A stretch of 64,000 nucleotides of DNA, taken from assembly GCF_032854445.1 (NCBI RefSeq), contig NC_088297.1, positions 19,107,127 through 19,171,126 of the forward strand, read 5' to 3'. The notes beneath the pieces are model-generated. The model searched no databases. It saw only the letters and a program-made list of their open reading frames with translations, and was not told the DNA's origin. The DNA comes from Liolophura sinensis. Lineage: Eukaryota > Mollusca > Polyplacophora > Chitonida > Chitonidae. Below, one piece after another: positions 11,336 to 22,670 of this stretch (positions are counted from its first letter, which is position 1; each line of letters opens with the position of its first letter). The translations under genes were made by a program, and so were the position numbers.

Positions 11336-12204
11336 TTTCTTTTTGTTCCATGCCATAGTGTGATGAAAAAATGAAGTGAATGTTGATTAGGTTTGTAATA
11401 GTGACCAAGGCAAACCCATAGCTGTAACTGAAGGATACTGTCTTAGTGACTGAGTCAGTATTCAGGGATTGTTCCAGCTGAGCAGTTTGGGCACACCTTT
11501 GAATATGTACATGCTAATAACACAGATTTATGAAAATTTCAACATTTTGGATTCCGAACTGCTGATACCAAAACCCTTTTGACGGGTTAAAGAAATGACA
11601 AAGATGAGGCCCTGATATTTGCTGAGTTGACAAACATGGCTTTCATAGATTGGTGCCATACAGTTGCAGGGTGCTGAGGGTCTGTCTGTTTGTCTATATA
11701 AACTTCTAATCAACTTATCCCAAAACACAGAAGTGACCAAACCACTAAGTGGCTTGTCCTTGAATGACCCGGTATATAAATCCATTTGTTAGGGAATTTT
11801 ATCCATTATTATCAAGGCCTTGCTTGCACATGCAAGGGAGACATTTGTTGCTGGTACATGAAGTTCATTGGTGATTACTCACCATCTACGTGTATTGCCT
11901 AAACATCCAGCTCATTCCATGGACGAATATTGTTGCAGTTACTTGCCAAAGGTCGTTGGTTTATTTCTGGTGCTCTGCTTTTCCCCACTCATGAAACTGA
12001 CCACGGCCATGAGAGCAGCAATGTTGGTAAAACATGGATCAAATTATTGAAGTTAGTGAATGTAAGTACCGTGGCTACACATATCAAAGTATCACAGTGC
12101 CATGGTAGTTACAATCAGCGTTCCCTGTGATAGTGGAATTCAGTCCAGGGGACAGAATTTAGGAACAGTGTGGAGTTTTTTCTGGATGTAGTACAGGTTT
12201 GGGG

Positions 12205-12210
12205 AATAAA
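12205..12210 (+). terminator. Possible polyadenylation signal for MRPL53
   Basis: AATAAA, followed about 25 nt later by a GT-rich stretch (ttgtgtttgtgtgat). It is about 1.2 kb past the MRPL53 stop, so a closer non-canonical signal may be used instead. Confidence 0.4.
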
Positions 12211-12439
12211 GATGAGGTGATACAGAAAATTGTGTTTGTGTGATAATTCTTTTTATCTAAAGGTGATTCACTATTCTTGTTCTTTAAAAGTGAAAGTCGC
12301 TCTGTCCATTGTGACTTGGTGACAATAAACAGCCGACTTCGTTATGTGGTTTGTTGCGCAGTCTAAAGTTTTGTTGAACACACACTTTTCTTGATGACCA
12401 ATATGACCTGCATATCTGTACGTCAAACGGAGGAAAGTT

Positions 12440-13050
12440 TCTGAACAAGATGCCACAGGTCAGTGGTTTATCCCAGGCACTCCAGCTTCCTCCACCCGCG
12501 AAAGTTCTTGAGAATGGCGTTAAGTAAGAGCCATATAAATAAATTAAATGACAAAAAAAAAAAAAAAAGCAAACAAAGTCAGCATCCGTGTAAAGACAAC
12601 TTAAATGTATCTCCTCATTGACTAACTAGAAAGCCAGAACATCAGAACATTGAACCTTGCGGATTTAAAGCACTTTTCGTACAGTATCACAGCGATGGAC
12701 TGAAATACAGCCAATATGGTAAACACAATGACCCCAAATCGCTCAATCATTCAATGAATTTGCACGCTAGCTGTATATAAGTGAACTACCGACAAGGCTT
12801 CTGTGCCCGGTTTCACAAAGCACTCTTTAACGTTATGTTCACCTAACCACGGCAACCAGCACTGTAGGCATTAGTTGCAAGTTCGTGACGTTAAGAGAGC
12901 TTTGTGAAAATGGGCCCTGACTTCCATTCTGTGCTGAAATGAAAGAAAATGAGCTGAACTTGAACTCATGCCGAGCGCATTGGCGAGAAGTTCCAGTGTT
13001 ATTCTGCTCCACCATAGCACGCTACTCCATTCGGCCACGGAGGCCTTTGG
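12440..13050. repeat. Family 2 SINE remnants
   Basis: About 12450-12555 (plus): 'cttgagaatggcgttaagta' with 'aaataaattaaa', then a poly-A run. About 12950-13045 (minus): 'cttgaactcatgccgagcgc', 'attggcgagaag' and 'actccattcggccacggagg', i.e. the reversed tRNA-like head. The hairpin at 12803 lies between them. All are diverged. Confidence 0.5.
12803..12917. mobile_element. Short hairpin MITE-like element
   Basis: The left end 'tgcccggtttcacaaagcac' with 'tctttaacgt' is the inverted copy of the right end 'acgttaagagagctttgtga' with 'aaatgggccc'. The ~35-bp arms flank a short loop. A related element appears at about 25968. Confidence 0.65.
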
Positions 13051-13314
13051 AAAACCATGTGTTGCTTTTAAACGTTACATAACCAATATGTAGGCCTACG
13101 TCAGGGTTACACTTGGGAAACATGGGTGGATTGAAGCCGATTTGAGAAAAAAAGCAACATAAAATAAGCCTGTTCTATTTAGGACGACTTTTTCTGATCC
13201 AACAATTTTGGTGGTCAAAATTATAGCGGCTCGGCTTAGTCATGGAGGTATCCATGGTTTAGTCAACCATTTTTATACGCCCCCCCCCCCTGCAAATAGA
13301 TGAAGCGTATTATG

Positions 13315-13945
13315 TTATAGCTATTCTGCCCGACTGTCCAACTGTATTCGTGTCTGGGCCATACTTCCAACAGTTTTCAACATAGAGTTTAATTTTCGGT
13401 GGATACATAGATACACAAATGACAATGTGCCGCGACTCACATTTGTTCATTTCCGCTGTTGTCATAGTTACCAGATAGCCAGTTTCCCTATATATTCTAT
13501 ACAAATAGATATGAATTCGTGTCCGGGCTATAACCAGCAGTTTTCCGCGTTGAGTTTTCCTTTTTGGTGGACACATACATAAACATATGGTGATGTGTCG
13601 CGAGTCCTATTTGTCCATTTCTACAATTGTCGTGGTTACCAGATTGCCATTTACCTATGTATACATGTAAATAGATATGATTTCATGTCTGGGGCTATTG
13701 TTCTAACAGTTTTCCAGTTTTAATTTTTGGTGGATACATAGATACACAGATGACGATGTGTCGCGACTCACATTTTTCCATTTTCGCGGTTGTCATCGTG
13801 AACGGGTAGCTGTTTTCCTTATATGTACTATATAAACGGAAATGATTTTCATGTCCGCACTCCAACTCCAGCTGTGTCCCGCATAAATTTTCATTTGTGG
13901 TTGTAACTTGCGCGGTTGTCATGGTAACTACATACCTGTCACCAA
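13315..13945. repeat. Degenerate ~170-bp tandem repeat, about 3.7 copies
   Basis: The phrase 'tgtctgggccatac' or a variant recurs near 13340, 13519, 13686 and 13850. Each is followed by 'cagttttc', 'ggtggatacatagatacaca', 'gatgtgtcgcgactcacatt' and 'ttgtcatggttacc'. A C-run (about 13279-13290) precedes it. This upstream flank of the first ZDHHC gene looks non-coding. Confidence 0.8.
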
Positions 13946-14264
13946 CACCCACGAAGACTCCCCTCAGGGGTTATACTCATCACAATGCTGGTGGTATTCT
14001 TTTATACACTTTAAACAGATGGATATGCTGTGGCGTATGTTGTGTTCACCTGAACTCTTGTCGTCTGTATAAACACAACACGGGTAATTCCCGGCTGGGA
14101 TGCAAATATCCACGTGCCAGGCACAAATTCGCACTCCTTGCAGGTGGATCAAACGTTACTGATCTACTGGCTGAAGTGTAAACGCAAGCAGCCATACATT
14201 AGCGGAATGGGATCAAAAGCCGACCTTTGAAAGTCCGGCGGGTCTACGCTAATCTCACCGCGGC

Positions 14265-14560
14265 TCTAGACCTGCGGATAGTCGTGGGTTTCCTCCGTGT
14301 TCTGCCCATTTCCTCCCAACACACATGTCATATACGTGAAACGTTGTTGAGTAGGGCGTAAAACAAAAACTAAGTCAGTCAAATCAACCAATCTGTCCTG
14401 TAGTTCGACTGTGGGTTTAAGTCGTGACGGATTTGTTTGGTAACCATTGGAGAGCATGACATGTATGGTTTCCTCTGGTTTGCCCCCATCCAGGCATAAA
14501 CCAGATTTCCGCCATGTAAACGAACAGATCTGGAACAGTACGTTAAATAAGACGTGAAAT
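14265..14560 (+). mobile_element. Two diverged family 2 SINE pieces
   Basis: About 14265-14375: 'ctgcggatagtcgtgggttt', 'tttcctcccaacac', 'gttgagtagggcgtaaaac'. About 14395-14560 has a second set, 'tggtttcctctggtttgccc' and 'cgttaaataagacgtgaaat'. The tails are mutated. Confidence 0.5.
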
Positions 14561-14720
14561 AATAAACAAATGATCCTGCATGTGTAGGCTGTTTATCGAC
14601 ACGGTCATTCACGCAGGTATGCCGTTGACTAATACATTTGAACTACTGGGATGTCTCTGCTGCCAAAAAGAAAAATAATGTGTTAAATTTTACAGAAAGT
14701 CTGTTATCTGAGTGATGCTT

Positions 14721-14932
14721 GAATGTATTACTAGTATTAAATGTTATTGCAGCAGATTGTTCTGTGTAGTTTTGAATGTATTACTAGTATTAAATGTTAT
14801 TGCAGCAGATTGTTTTGTATAGTTTTGAATGTATTACTAGTATTAAATGTTATTGCAGCAGATTGTTCTGTATAGTTTTGAATGTATTACTAGTATTAAA
14901 TGTTATTGCAGCAGATTGTTCTGTATAGTTTC
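14721..14932. repeat. 53-bp minisatellite, 4 copies, inside a MITE-like arm
   Basis: The unit starts gaatgtattactagtattaa; starts fall at 14721, 14774, 14827 and 14880, exactly 53 bp apart, with copies almost identical. The sequence just before it (tctgttatctgagtgatgct) is the arm of the MITE-like family at 20893 and 29190, and the unit's 'ttgcagcagattgttctgt' also occurs inside the 20893 element. The array therefore arose by expansion within such an element. Confidence 0.92.
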
Positions 14933-15474
14933 CAACTGATTCAGAATTTTTGTTTACTCTTCTGTATTGTAGGTTGGTTTCGGAAAGAAACGCTATAGTC
15001 GAAAAATATTGGCTTCAATTCAGTTAATCAACATAACTGAAATACACGTGCGTCAAAATTTTGTTACCTAGACATCTTTTAATAGAAGGAAAAAGGGTTT
15101 GTACGAATGTGTAACGCCGTACGTACAAGGTTTGGAGATACTGGTAAACATGTTCCTGCCTGTCGTAAGCAATCGGATATTTCCGTAAAAACCGAGGCGA
15201 GGTCGTGCGTAACGCCGAGTAACCACGATTACTAATTATGCAACCGTGACCATCGCCAGTATTTCCAGGGTTACGATGACAACAAAGGGCTGGACCTAAC
15301 AAATCATGAGCAGCGTGTGGTCAGCCATTCTTGTCTAAACATGCCTGCTGTGTGTTCTTTGCTATGGTGGTAAACCGCCTTGTAGACGAAACATGCATTT
15401 TAACTGACCAGTTTGATGGACGTGTTAAAATAGGCCAGCCGAATTGAGGTTTAAGCTAGGGTTTACAAATACAG

Positions 15475-15836
15475 GTAAGTAAGAAATGCATTTATGTCAA
15501 TGAACTACATAGCTTCCCTGAAAGTCTAAAACTGTATATACAGCTTAATCCCCCCCCTCTCTCTCTCTTTATCTCTCCATAAGGTGGGTCACAAATGTAG
15601 CCGAGTAAACTGTTTTGAGGTTAAGAAGAAGATTAACTTAAATCTATATACAACAGCTTCTTGATCCTGAGTCTCGTATACATTCTGATTAACGTTAGAA
15701 TCCCAGCCTGAACTGGCTCTTCCACCAAACACGTACACTCCCTCGTATAAGCCTGATTGGCCTGATCGTAAACACTTCCGGGAAGGAGTTTGTCCTATGA
15801 CTTTTTTATGATAATTTGCGAACTTTTCATTTTCAG
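15475..15836 (+). other. 5'UTR intron of the first ZDHHC gene
   Basis: A strong donor (acag|gtaagtaag) at 15475 and a polypyrimidine acceptor (cttttcattttcag) ending at 15836 place an intron 8 nt upstream of the ATG. The 5' noncoding exon would end at 15474; its start is not visible. The second copy has the same arrangement. Confidence 0.65.
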
Positions 15837-15844
15837 GCGATACC

Positions 15845-16927
15845 ATGTCTATCGCAGTGACCATATCTAAAACTGAAGCTGACGCACGTGACGTCAGGAG
15901 TATGACGTTTATGGAAAGATTACGTCACACCCAACGTATCAGGAAAAGGCAGACGAGATCACCCAATCTTTCACGGGCAATGTTCTGTTATTTGATTGGT
16001 TCCGGACTGTATACTTTCCTCAGCCGCCTGGCAGGATATGGTTACGGTCATTTGGGAGACTGGCGAGTGTACCAGATAAAAGTTTTATTTACATTTTGCG
16101 CAGTGAACTGTTTTGTCAACATGTTGTGTTTGATCTTTTACGACACGAGTATAAAAAAGACCAAAGACAAGCCTGGATTGCCACGTCATTTGTGGGAAAA
16201 ACCACCCGACCGCTTTATCCCGTATCTCTACAACCACTCACAGAGCGACCATGTAGTGGCGCAAAACGGGTCGACGGTGGGCTGGAAGTGTGACGTTCAA
16301 ATGGAGCACAAGGACGGTCTTCCGTGGAGGTATTGTGACATCTGTGACGTCGATCTCCCGCCACGTGCCATTCACTGCTCCACATGCAACAAGTGTATTT
16401 TAAAACGCGATCACCACTGTTATCTGACAGGCGTCTGTGTCGGCCATTACAACCAGCGGTATTTCATAATGTTCGCCTTTCACGGCATGATAACAGCGAC
16501 TTGGGCTTTTTACTTGACCTGCTTGTATGTGAGAGACCACACCTGGGACCGCATCGCCTGGTTTGACTTTTTCCCTCCCTACAGCGGCTGGAAAGTTTTG
16601 GCAGGAAACATGTCGTTGGTAGAGTTCGTCATGATCCATCATTTATGGACGTTGTTAATTTCAAGCATTGCTGGCTGCGGTTACTTTGTAGGACAAGCGA
16701 CGCTTATTGCCCTCAACAAAACCCTGTATGAGTACACGAGGAAAGACCCGTTCCGATCCACCACGTCCGTTAGCAGTAACTTCCGGTCTGTGTTTGGGGA
16801 CTTCTGGGGAGTCAGTTTCATATTTCCCGCGCAAATCATTTTTCGCCAATCAGACGATGGATATCATTGGGAAGGCCTCAAGATGAAACGTCTCACGCAA
16901 TTAGCTGGAACAAAAAGACTATTTTAA
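15845..16927 (+). CDS. ZDHHC palmitoyltransferase (first tandem copy), single coding exon
   Basis: A 360-aa multipass membrane S-acyltransferase that would attach palmitate to cysteines of target proteins at endomembranes. The DHHC zinc-finger domain is at about residues 165-210: C-D-I-C, PPRAIHC, STC, NKCILKRDHHC, then a Cys in YLTGVC and VGHYNQRYF, with all expected zinc ligands and the catalytic Cys of DHHC. Two hydrophobic segments precede it (about 45-65 and 77-98) and two follow it (about 213-235 and 262-290). TLYE after the last segment stands in for the usual TTxE motif. The DHHC-Y-L-T-G-x-C-V-G pattern, without the common CPWxxNC, is closer to the ZDHHC22/24 branch. The ATG has A at -3 and follows a 5'UTR splice acceptor. 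No coding introns. Stop TAA at 16925. The gene is in tandem with the copy at 22.6 kb. Family assignment is firm; the orthologue name is not. Confidence 0.93.
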   Translation: MSIAVTISKTEADARDVRSMTFMERLRHTQRIRKRQTRSPNLSRAMFCYLIGSGLYTFLSRLAGYGYGHLGDWRVYQIKVLFTFCAVNCFVNMLCLIFYDTSIKKTKDKPGLPRHLWEKPPDRFIPYLYNHSQSDHVVAQNGSTVGWKCDVQMEHKDGLPWRYCDICDVDLPPRAIHCSTCNKCILKRDHHCYLTGVCVGHYNQRYFIMFAFHGMITATWAFYLTCLYVRDHTWDRIAWFDFFPPYSGWKVLAGNMSLVEFVMIHHLWTLLISSIAGCGYFVGQATLIALNKTLYEYTRKDPFRSTTSVSSNFRSVFGDFWGVSFIFPAQIIFRQSDDGYHWEGLKMKRLTQLAGTKRLF

Positions 16928-17181
16928 TTAAGCCAGTTAACTGATTTCTATCATGTAAAGATTATGCATTTTCATACCATTGTCCTACCACCACAATTTT
17001 CCATGTACAGATGTATACTTATTCATGCGAATAACAGTCTTTTGGCAGTATATATTTTATGAATTTTTTTTCCGATTCCACATTTCGTCTAAAGGTCAAA
17101 ACACCGATTGCTTATACATAATATTATCCCCGAGGTCGTAGTTGAACTCTAAGTGTTCAACTTCTTTCTTTCTTCTTGACC

Positions 17182-17518
17182 GGCCCCACTGGCTCAGTAG
17201 GTAGAGCGTCCGCTTCGGAAGGCAGGGTAGGGGTCACCCCTACTTCCTTAGAAGATTAAGTTGTAGCTTCCTTGCTGGCGTTCAACCTTGAAGGGACAGT
17301 ACAACGACTGGTTGACCCGTATCAATATTATGGCTCGGGTGTGGCACCTTACTTTCCTTCGGTAAGTCGTCTCAGTGAAGCAGCACTACAGATAAAAGAG
17401 CTTTTGAAATCCGTCCTGCAAGAAGAAGGCACATTACATGCACTTTAAGGACTCATTCGCCGTCAGGTATATGACTGAAAAGTGTTATGTTAAACCCTAA
17501 TCGCTCACTCACTCACCA
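17182..17518 (+). mobile_element. Full-length tRNA-derived SINE (family 1)
   Basis: The head has an A-box 'tggctcagtaggtagagcg' and 'tccgcttcggaag'. The body ('cttccttgctggcgttcaac', 'ggtaagtcgtctcagtgaag') and tail (gctcactcactcacc) match the reverse of the copy at 8819. Short 'tttcttga' motifs flank it and may be target duplications. It lies 255 bp downstream of the first ZDHHC stop. Confidence 0.85.
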
Positions 17519-17519
17519 T

Positions 17520-17720
17520 TTTTTTCTTGAAATGCTTAACTTAAGCCACAGTGCTAGGAACGTGTTCATGTAAATTGGTACTACTTCAGCACATACATGT
17601 ATATGTATGAAAGCTTACCTGAGGTAAATTGAGAGGAAGGCGGGTTTCACAGCTGTTCGTGACCATTTTCCAACTATCATCCTGTTGTCTCCTCTGGTTT
17701 TACTCTCAAAATCTGCAGAT
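17520..17720 (+). repeat. Dispersed repeat R1
   Basis: It shares 'cttaagccacagtgctagg', 'acctgaggtaaattgag' and 'gtgaccattttccaactatc' with similar stretches at 44740-44960 and 61085-61305, and in reverse at 33485-33570 and 60665-60880. No coding content seen. Confidence 0.6.
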
Positions 17721-18234
17721 TTCATATTGTCATGTCATCTCTCATCTACATATATAAATGTATCAAATTTAATGGTGTTTCATAATGTTTCTTCTGTGCG
17801 AAGACATTTATCATGCAAAATATAATCCTGCTAAATTTACTGTATTGTTCTTTACAAATTGCGATGGGTGTTTCTTGAAGCACATGAAGTTCTTTGTGAC
17901 GATCAAAGAACCATTCTTTCTTTTGGAGAGACAATATCAGTATGCGCAGGACTAGAAACTGCGACTGTTACACAGTTACAATTGTGCTTATGAATACTCC
18001 TATACCAGAGAAATACTCTGAGTTACAACTGGGATCTGTTTCCACGAATCTCTGTTTCAATTAGTGATTAATACAGTGGCGGACGATGTTCACTTGTGTT
18101 GTGTAAAATTCCCTTGCTCAACGATATAACTTTTATAACTCACATGTCGCCAGTAACCTGCCAAAAGTCAGTGATTTTCTCGGGTTTCCATATATAAGGA
18201 TAATTGTGCGTCGCGAAACAATTTTGGTGTGCTG

Positions 18235-18905
18235 TTTGCTGTACACTCTAAATACTCATAAAACATAATGGTTTTGAAGTGTATTAATTACAGTTATAAA
18301 TTCGCGCCATATAAATAGATGTTTGATGGGTTATGATAATATTGTGTATTTTGAGTGATACCTTAATAAACTGCTACTGTAACATAATGTTATGGACAGC
18401 AACATCGATCCCCCATTACACTAACAAAACTATTCTGCTGGAATAACAGAACAAGTCAGTCAAGTCACAGTTTATAGCCACAGCAATCTGTATTCTTCTT
18501 CCACCCATGCAGTATAATTTTCTGTTTCTAAATTGCACGCCCACATAGAATTTAATATGCCTTTATTGAAAAAATCAACGTGAAAGGTGCCTCTTTATCT
18601 TAGAAATCTGTGGAATATGGGCAATGTTAAACATGACACCAGAGCGGAGTACGGCAAAGGATAAGCTTAAATTACAGCTAATGCTCCAGCATTTCTGCAG
18701 CGGCATCAACGACTTGTTGATATTTAAATATTGATATACACTCTAAAAAATCAATCTGTTGAATTAACAGAATACTGCATGGTTTCTGGGTGATAACAGC
18801 TTGTGTTATTCCATCACAATACTTTTGTTAATTTAAGGGGTTGTTGCGTTGTCCATATCACATAATGCTATGTTCTTGTAACATAATCTATTTTAGTATC
18901 GCTCA
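18235..18905. repeat. AT-rich MITE-like remnants
   Basis: Two places begin with 'acactctaaa' (about 18242 and 18738). The second continues 'aatcaatctgttgaattaac', close to the termini of the MITE-like elements at 20893 and 29190. Several 'acataatgttatg' motifs occur between. The right arms are not clear. Confidence 0.4.
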
Positions 18906-19379
18906 ATAAAAATATTGTCAATGTTTTCAATGCCCAGTAAACGGTATTTAAGATGAAGGTGTTTTTTTTTTTTTTACTGAGAATTGGATGACAAAAATGG
19001 TATTTGTAATTTTAAGTGAATGTGACTTAAGATAAACACAGCATCTCTTAACGATATGTAAATGTTAATTGTTTAAGTAGTTGGATGTATGGTTAAAGAT
19101 CAGGATTTCATTCATTAAGGCAGGCCCATAGGCTATCAGCAAAATACGGATACTGTACAGGTCCCTACCGAAATATAGAACTATACCTCAGCATATGTTT
19201 GTATACAGTGTTTGTGTTTACAGTTTTGTGCTTGGAGAAACACCCAGTACAGGATGACTCAATGACCCTGTTAGTGCTGACTTGCTACAAGTTGTTTACC
19301 TCTAAATACTTAGAGAATGTAAATGTTCGTTAATCTGGCCAATTTGTGTTACTGGAAAAAACATAGCAATCTGAGTACC

Positions 19380-19593
19380 CTACGCTACATGTCCAAATGC
19401 GGCATAAGGGGAGATAACCCTGCCAAACCTTCTCCACGCACGTGCCAGCCGTTGCTCCTGGCAACAGTCCAACTCGATCGTTACTATCGTGCACTCGCTT
19501 GCACAAACTCGCCCCGGTTGTTGTATGGGATGTGAAAATCACACGCGGATCTGCATGTAGACAGATACGACCTCGCCTGGTGCGAAAACGACG
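19380..19593 (+). other. Candidate 5' noncoding exon of the second ZDHHC gene
   Basis: A GC-richer block ends at a strong donor (acg|gtaagtgacg, GT at 19594) about 3 kb before the acceptor at 22583. By analogy with the first copy it may be the 5'UTR exon; its upstream limit is unknown. It also has a 70-codon open frame with no recognisable content. Confidence 0.35.
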
Positions 19594-20699
19594 GTAAGTG
19601 ACGTAATCTTCAAGGATTATGGCATGATAATCGTATAATCATGTCGCCTCTGTATGGCTACAATACAATACCCCCAAATTGGCGTTAATCCATTTATCAT
19701 TTTTTCGTTGCCAGGTCGATGTTGTTGTTGCACGCACTTGCATACATGTCTGTTGTGTTTACGTTCAAATGAGAACATCTTTTTCTTCCGTGTTCAAATA
19801 AATGCACATTGAAAAAAAGGGTTTGATAGCGATATGAGGATGATGTGTTAACAAAAATTAACCTTAATCCATTTTTGTGAGCTCAGTGTCAACGGGGTAC
19901 TAATTTAAGAATTTAATATCATTTTGTTTAATTAATGAATCTCCCGTTTTGTACGTATATGTGTCTTTGTTCACCGTTGTGCGTCACAGTTATTAGTAAC
20001 GTATTTTCTATTCTTTCTTTTTTTCTCTCTACAATAATCGAGGAATAGATGATTTCGTTTAATTTTGTACTAGCCTGTAGTTAATGTTCAGTTTAAAAAC
20101 AATGACCATACGAATTCGCATCGTTTCACATGTTTCCGAGTTTGCATTGTAAACTGTACTTTTTTGGTCTTTGACTAATAAACGTAGACGTTTATTTTCA
20201 ACATGTATATCTACTACACAATTTGTGAAGTATCTTTTTTATCTATAACGGAAATCCTAATATATTTCACCTGTTCATTGGTAAAAAAACAAGAAAGCTA
20301 CCTGTACATACAGTGTATATCTTTAAGGTTTGTGCAAACGTGGAAAGTTTATGCATTTTATGTTCAAACGTCTTCTGAACTGGCTACAACCCTCTAATTC
20401 AGAATAACCGATTTCTATTTTATCAGAGCATTACTTGTCTTCTCACACTTATAATGATTTAATTCATTCGTATTTCAAATTATTCAGGAAAGTTTCTAAT
20501 CGCTTATTTCGTTACCTTCGCCTTGGGTGAGGTTTACCCGATGTACTTTATTTTTTAAAAATTAAACATTGGCTTTCAGATCAGGCTGTTGATGGTTATG
20601 ACAATTTCTTTCTCTCAGTTAAGAAAGTATTGCTGTAAGCTTATATAAATGTATGTGAAACTCAGGTACTGTACCGTACAGTATATATACCAATGTTTT

Positions 20700-20835
20700 T
20701 AGCAAATTCATGAACAAACCTCCTGGATGAAAGCCACAGCCGTATTTTAAGCAGATAGAGCTGGATTCGAACCCTTAACCTGATTGGTATGTAAGGGGCC
20801 AATTGGCCACGGCCACTTCGCCGCTTTTGTCGAAT
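20700..20835 (-). mobile_element. tRNA-like SINE fragment
   Basis: On the minus strand it contains 'ggttaagggttcgaatccag', a perfect B-box, with a degenerate head before it. It is too diverged for a functional tRNA: no cloverleaf closes properly. Confidence 0.55.
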
Positions 20836-20892
20836 CTCCCGTCCGTTATAAGTGAAAACAACGATTTTATATGATAGTTGTCGAGCTTAAGC

Positions 20893-21158
20893 GTACATTC
20901 AAAAATTAGTCTGTTAATTTTAACATTAAGTCTGTTGTGTGAGTCATGCTACAGTATATTCTGCTATTGCAGCAGATTATTTTGTTAAATATAGCACACG
21001 TGCATATGATATTCTGTTACATGTAATTCAACGCAAAGATTAGACTAACAGGATGTTATGTTGAACATGGCAAAATACTGTACTATAAAATCGGTTCCAG
21101 CATCACTCAGATAACAGACTTTCTATGAAAATTAACATATTAAGTTTCTGAGTGTACA
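20893..21158. mobile_element. MITE-like element, copy B
   Basis: Inverted termini of about 58 bp: left 'gtacattcaaaaattagtct' and on to 'gtgagtcatgct'; right end 'agcatcactcagataacaga' and on to 'gagtgtac'. It is about 266 bp, AT-rich and without coding content. It lies in the presumed 5'UTR intron of the second ZDHHC gene. The same family occurs at 14690 (half copy) and 29190. Confidence 0.8.
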
Positions 21159-22187
21159 GGCTGACATATAAATGAATTTGCTCTTGCTGATCGGAGTAGA
21201 ATCTAGTTGACAAAGCTCAAACTGGGTAAATATCTCTTGGTGCATGTTGACAGAAGAGATCTTTTCACAGACGTATACAGACAGAATTGTGCTGGTCATA
21301 CGTACGGTGTGTGTATAGTCTTGTCGTGCGTGCACCTGCCTACATGTAGGTTAGCGTGATAGTGTTACCCACAAAGCTCACCAAATATTCGTCATATTTA
21401 ATCGCGTCACCCATGTGGAATATGAACACGGGCAAGAGATTTGTCCTCTTTTTGGAGGAATTTACAGAAAAAGTGCATCAGAAAAATATTCAGAACTTAG
21501 TTCAGAAATGCTAAAATGATAAGATCGCTTTTTCCTCTTTTTCATGCCACTGTCTGTCTCGTCCCTGTGAACATTATGTTGACTGCATAACAACCTACTA
21601 TTTAAACCACGTGTGAAAGAGCAGGTTGTGTGTAGTTTGAGAATTTAATGTTTTTTAAAGGAAAACTACTGAAATATTTGGAACATGCTGTCTCCCCATC
21701 TTGCTATGATGCTATCCTCCCGTCTTTCATCTCAACTTGTCTATAGACGGGAATGGGGTACCCGTCTGTTATGATAGAGTATGGTGTTTACCTTTAATTT
21801 CATATGCTTAGACGATTAATGTACCCTGAAAGCACGTTTCATGTCATCGATCAGGCGTTATAGCATGAAAAACATCTAAGGCGAAAAGGCGTTTATCGCT
21901 CTTGCTGTTTGCTTTCTCTAACGTGTTTGTTTGTTGAATTTCTTCCCTGTCTGCTCGTTTGATAGTTTCGTTTGAGAGTTTCGTTAAGATGCACGCCACA
22001 TGAATCGTTTACAATTTATGCTCCTGTGCGAACAACAATTTGACTGCCGTGCCCATTTGCGTGAAAACAAGAGATAAACTTTTTTGTCTTCATAAATAAA
22101 TGCATAGCCTATTGTTGGCATTTCAGATGGTCTCATTTGCGGAGGAGTATCTGCATTCGAAATTATGCTAAATGGCCCAAGGTTAGA

Positions 22188-22320
22188 TTGATTCGCCATG
22201 GTCATGAGTTTCCTTTGGGCTCTGTCCGGTTTCCTCACACCATAATTGTGGCTGCCGTCGTAAAAGTGAAATATTCTTGAGTACCGCGTGAAACATCAAT
22301 CAAATAACTAAATAAAAAAA
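22188..22320 (+). mobile_element. SINE 3' half (family 2)
   Basis: 'tcatgagtttcctttgggct', 'cggtttcctcacaccataat', 'gtgaaatattcttgagtacc', then 'caatcaaataactaaataaa'. The head is missing. Confidence 0.75.
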
Positions 22321-22583
22321 TAAATACTCGTCTCATTTAGTTCGGCAGATAGGTGTTCGTCAGTCCGTCTGTTGTCTGTAAACTACATTTATTTACTTTT
22401 CGTATTGGTGTTTTACACCTAATGAATCCTCGTCGTAATATGACTGAAAAATTATTAAATCACTAATATGTGTGTACGCTTGGAATTGTGCATTCTACCC
22501 ACTGTAATTCTCAAAAATTTAAATGTAAACATACCTGTCAAAGTCTAAACGATAATACGACCAAATTTCTCCATTGATTTCAG

Positions 22584-22670
22584 ATTTGCAGAGCTCGGCA
22601 TGTCTGTAACGTTGACAATAACACCAAGTGCAACGACGGATGAAAATCCGACCGAAACCTTGGGTGAAAA
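22584..22670 (+). other. Out-of-frame N-terminal segment of the second ZDHHC copy
   Basis: Directly after an acceptor (ttgatttcag, ending at 22583) the ATG at 22600 (G at -3) opens a frame beginning MSVTLTITPSA. This aligns with MSIAVTISKTEA of the first copy. The frame reaches the A-run at 22667-22671, after which the homologous coding frame is offset by one base. One more A in that run would fuse this segment to the downstream frame and give about 355 aa, close to the 360 aa of the first copy. Confidence 0.7.

Noticed and set aside
17182..17260. tRNA gene from the clear A-box
   Set aside because: The tRNA-like head is fused to the family 1 SINE body and its 3' half does not fold; the same structure recurs at 8819 and 37194.
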